A program made the position numbers and the translations under genes. A stretch of DNA of 64,000 nucleotides from Marinilabilia rubra (GTDB lineage Bacteria > Bacteroidota > Bacteroidia > Bacteroidales > Marinilabiliaceae): NCBI RefSeq assembly GCF_003121985.1, contig NZ_QEWP01000002.1:248001-312000 (forward strand), in the 5' to 3' direction. This document shows positions 63,783 to 64,000 of the stretch, in pieces (within the stretch, counting starts at the first letter, position 1; each line of letters begins with the position of its first letter). The notes under the pieces are model-generated. The model saw only the letters and a list, made by a program, of their open reading frames with translations, had not been told where the DNA came from and did no database searches.

Positions 63783-63918
63783 CAATAGATCGTTAGACTT
63801 TTAGATATAAGATTTAAGATAGATCATATAACACTGATAATCTGAGCTTTAAGACATAGAGTTATTCATCCGCAAGAGCTTGAACTTTAGACTTTTATAA
63901 AAGTTTAACGGAGTATTG
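63783..63918 (+). repeat. MITE family A, copy 5 (6-bp target duplication)
   Basis: A 136-bp copy from CAATAGATCGTTAGAC to TTTAACGGAGTATTG with AAGGTT directly on both sides: a perfect 6-bp target duplication. It has long similarity with copy 4. Confidence 0.85.
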
Positions 63919-63938
63919 AAGGTTTTAACAGCTAATAG

Positions 63939-63959
63939 TATATGCGCTTTTCAGCGCTC
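63939..63959 (+). repeat. 21-bp hairpin-bearing repeat (family D), copy 2
   Basis: TATATGCGCTTTTCAGCGCTC, one base different from 37474-37494, with a complete GCGCT-TTTC-AGCGC hairpin. Located 20 bp after MITE copy 5. Nothing else is visible to the window end. Confidence 0.6.
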
Positions 63960-64000
63960 CCTAAATAATTGAGGGTAGGTATCTTACCCCTGAATCCTCC

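Overview
The window looks like chromosomal DNA of an AT-rich Bacteroidota bacterium, most likely a marine or anaerobic relative of the Marinilabiliales. The lineage call rests on several things seen together: a type IX secretion (T9SS) cargo operon with PorP/SprF and a type-B sorting domain, the moxR-batABCDE operon, a xusABC-like iron operon, a hybrid two-component regulator ending in an AraC domain, and promoters of the Bacteroidota form TTTG/TTG-(19-20 nt)-TAnnTTTG. The order-level assignment is inference.

Layout. 1-5.3 kb: kdsA (LPS Kdo synthesis), an M48 lipoprotein protease, an orphan glycine-betaine-type binding lipoprotein, a BrkB/YihY membrane protein and the RNase P RNA. 5.3-19.3 kb (minus strand): a surface operon of a 3422-residue Ig/PKD-like adhesin with a T9SS type-B C-terminal domain, a PorP/SprF partner, a PorE-like TPR/PD40/OmpA protein and a SPOR-like protein. 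Two genes of this operon carry poly-G tracts (G8 and G9). 19.8-25.7 kb: a coiled-coil protein, a DUF2027-Smr protein, queA, a BFD-like small Fe-S protein and a TrkA-C-type gene broken by one in-frame stop. 25.9-34.7 kb: the complete moxR-DUF58-batA-B-C-D-E cluster. 35-41.5 kb: an M3 peptidase, tRNA-Leu(CAG), a GH29 fucosidase and a MurG-like glycosyltransferase. 41.7-43.5 kb: an IS110-family element with a structured leader that could be its bridge RNA, lying beside a 172-bp palindrome. 43.7-48.6 kb: a xusABC-like siderophore/haem-type uptake operon. 49.4-55.7 kb: a secreted MACPF protein with a beta-trefoil tail, a beta-propeller lipoprotein, a membrane hybrid histidine kinase and a small STAS-like protein. 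55.9-58.5 kb: a 41-bp tandem repeat, a DUF554 protein and a sugar-kinase/RapZ fusion. 58.6-63.3 kb: a 41-residue zinc-ribbon protein and mrpABCD, with no mrpEFG before the window ends.

The most striking material not explained by genes is a set of dispersed intergenic repeats. One family (five copies, 129-155 bp) has terminal inverted repeats and, in three copies, perfect 6-bp target-site duplications, so it behaves as a non-autonomous transposon (MITE). Other families are a ~120-bp palindrome, an 88-bp repeat, a TA-flanked MITE, several long single palindromes, the 41-bp minisatellite and a 22-bp periodic motif. The best candidates for new biology are the MITE family, the IS110 leader RNA, the MACPF-trefoil protein, the kinase-RapZ fusion and the poly-G tracts in the surface operon.
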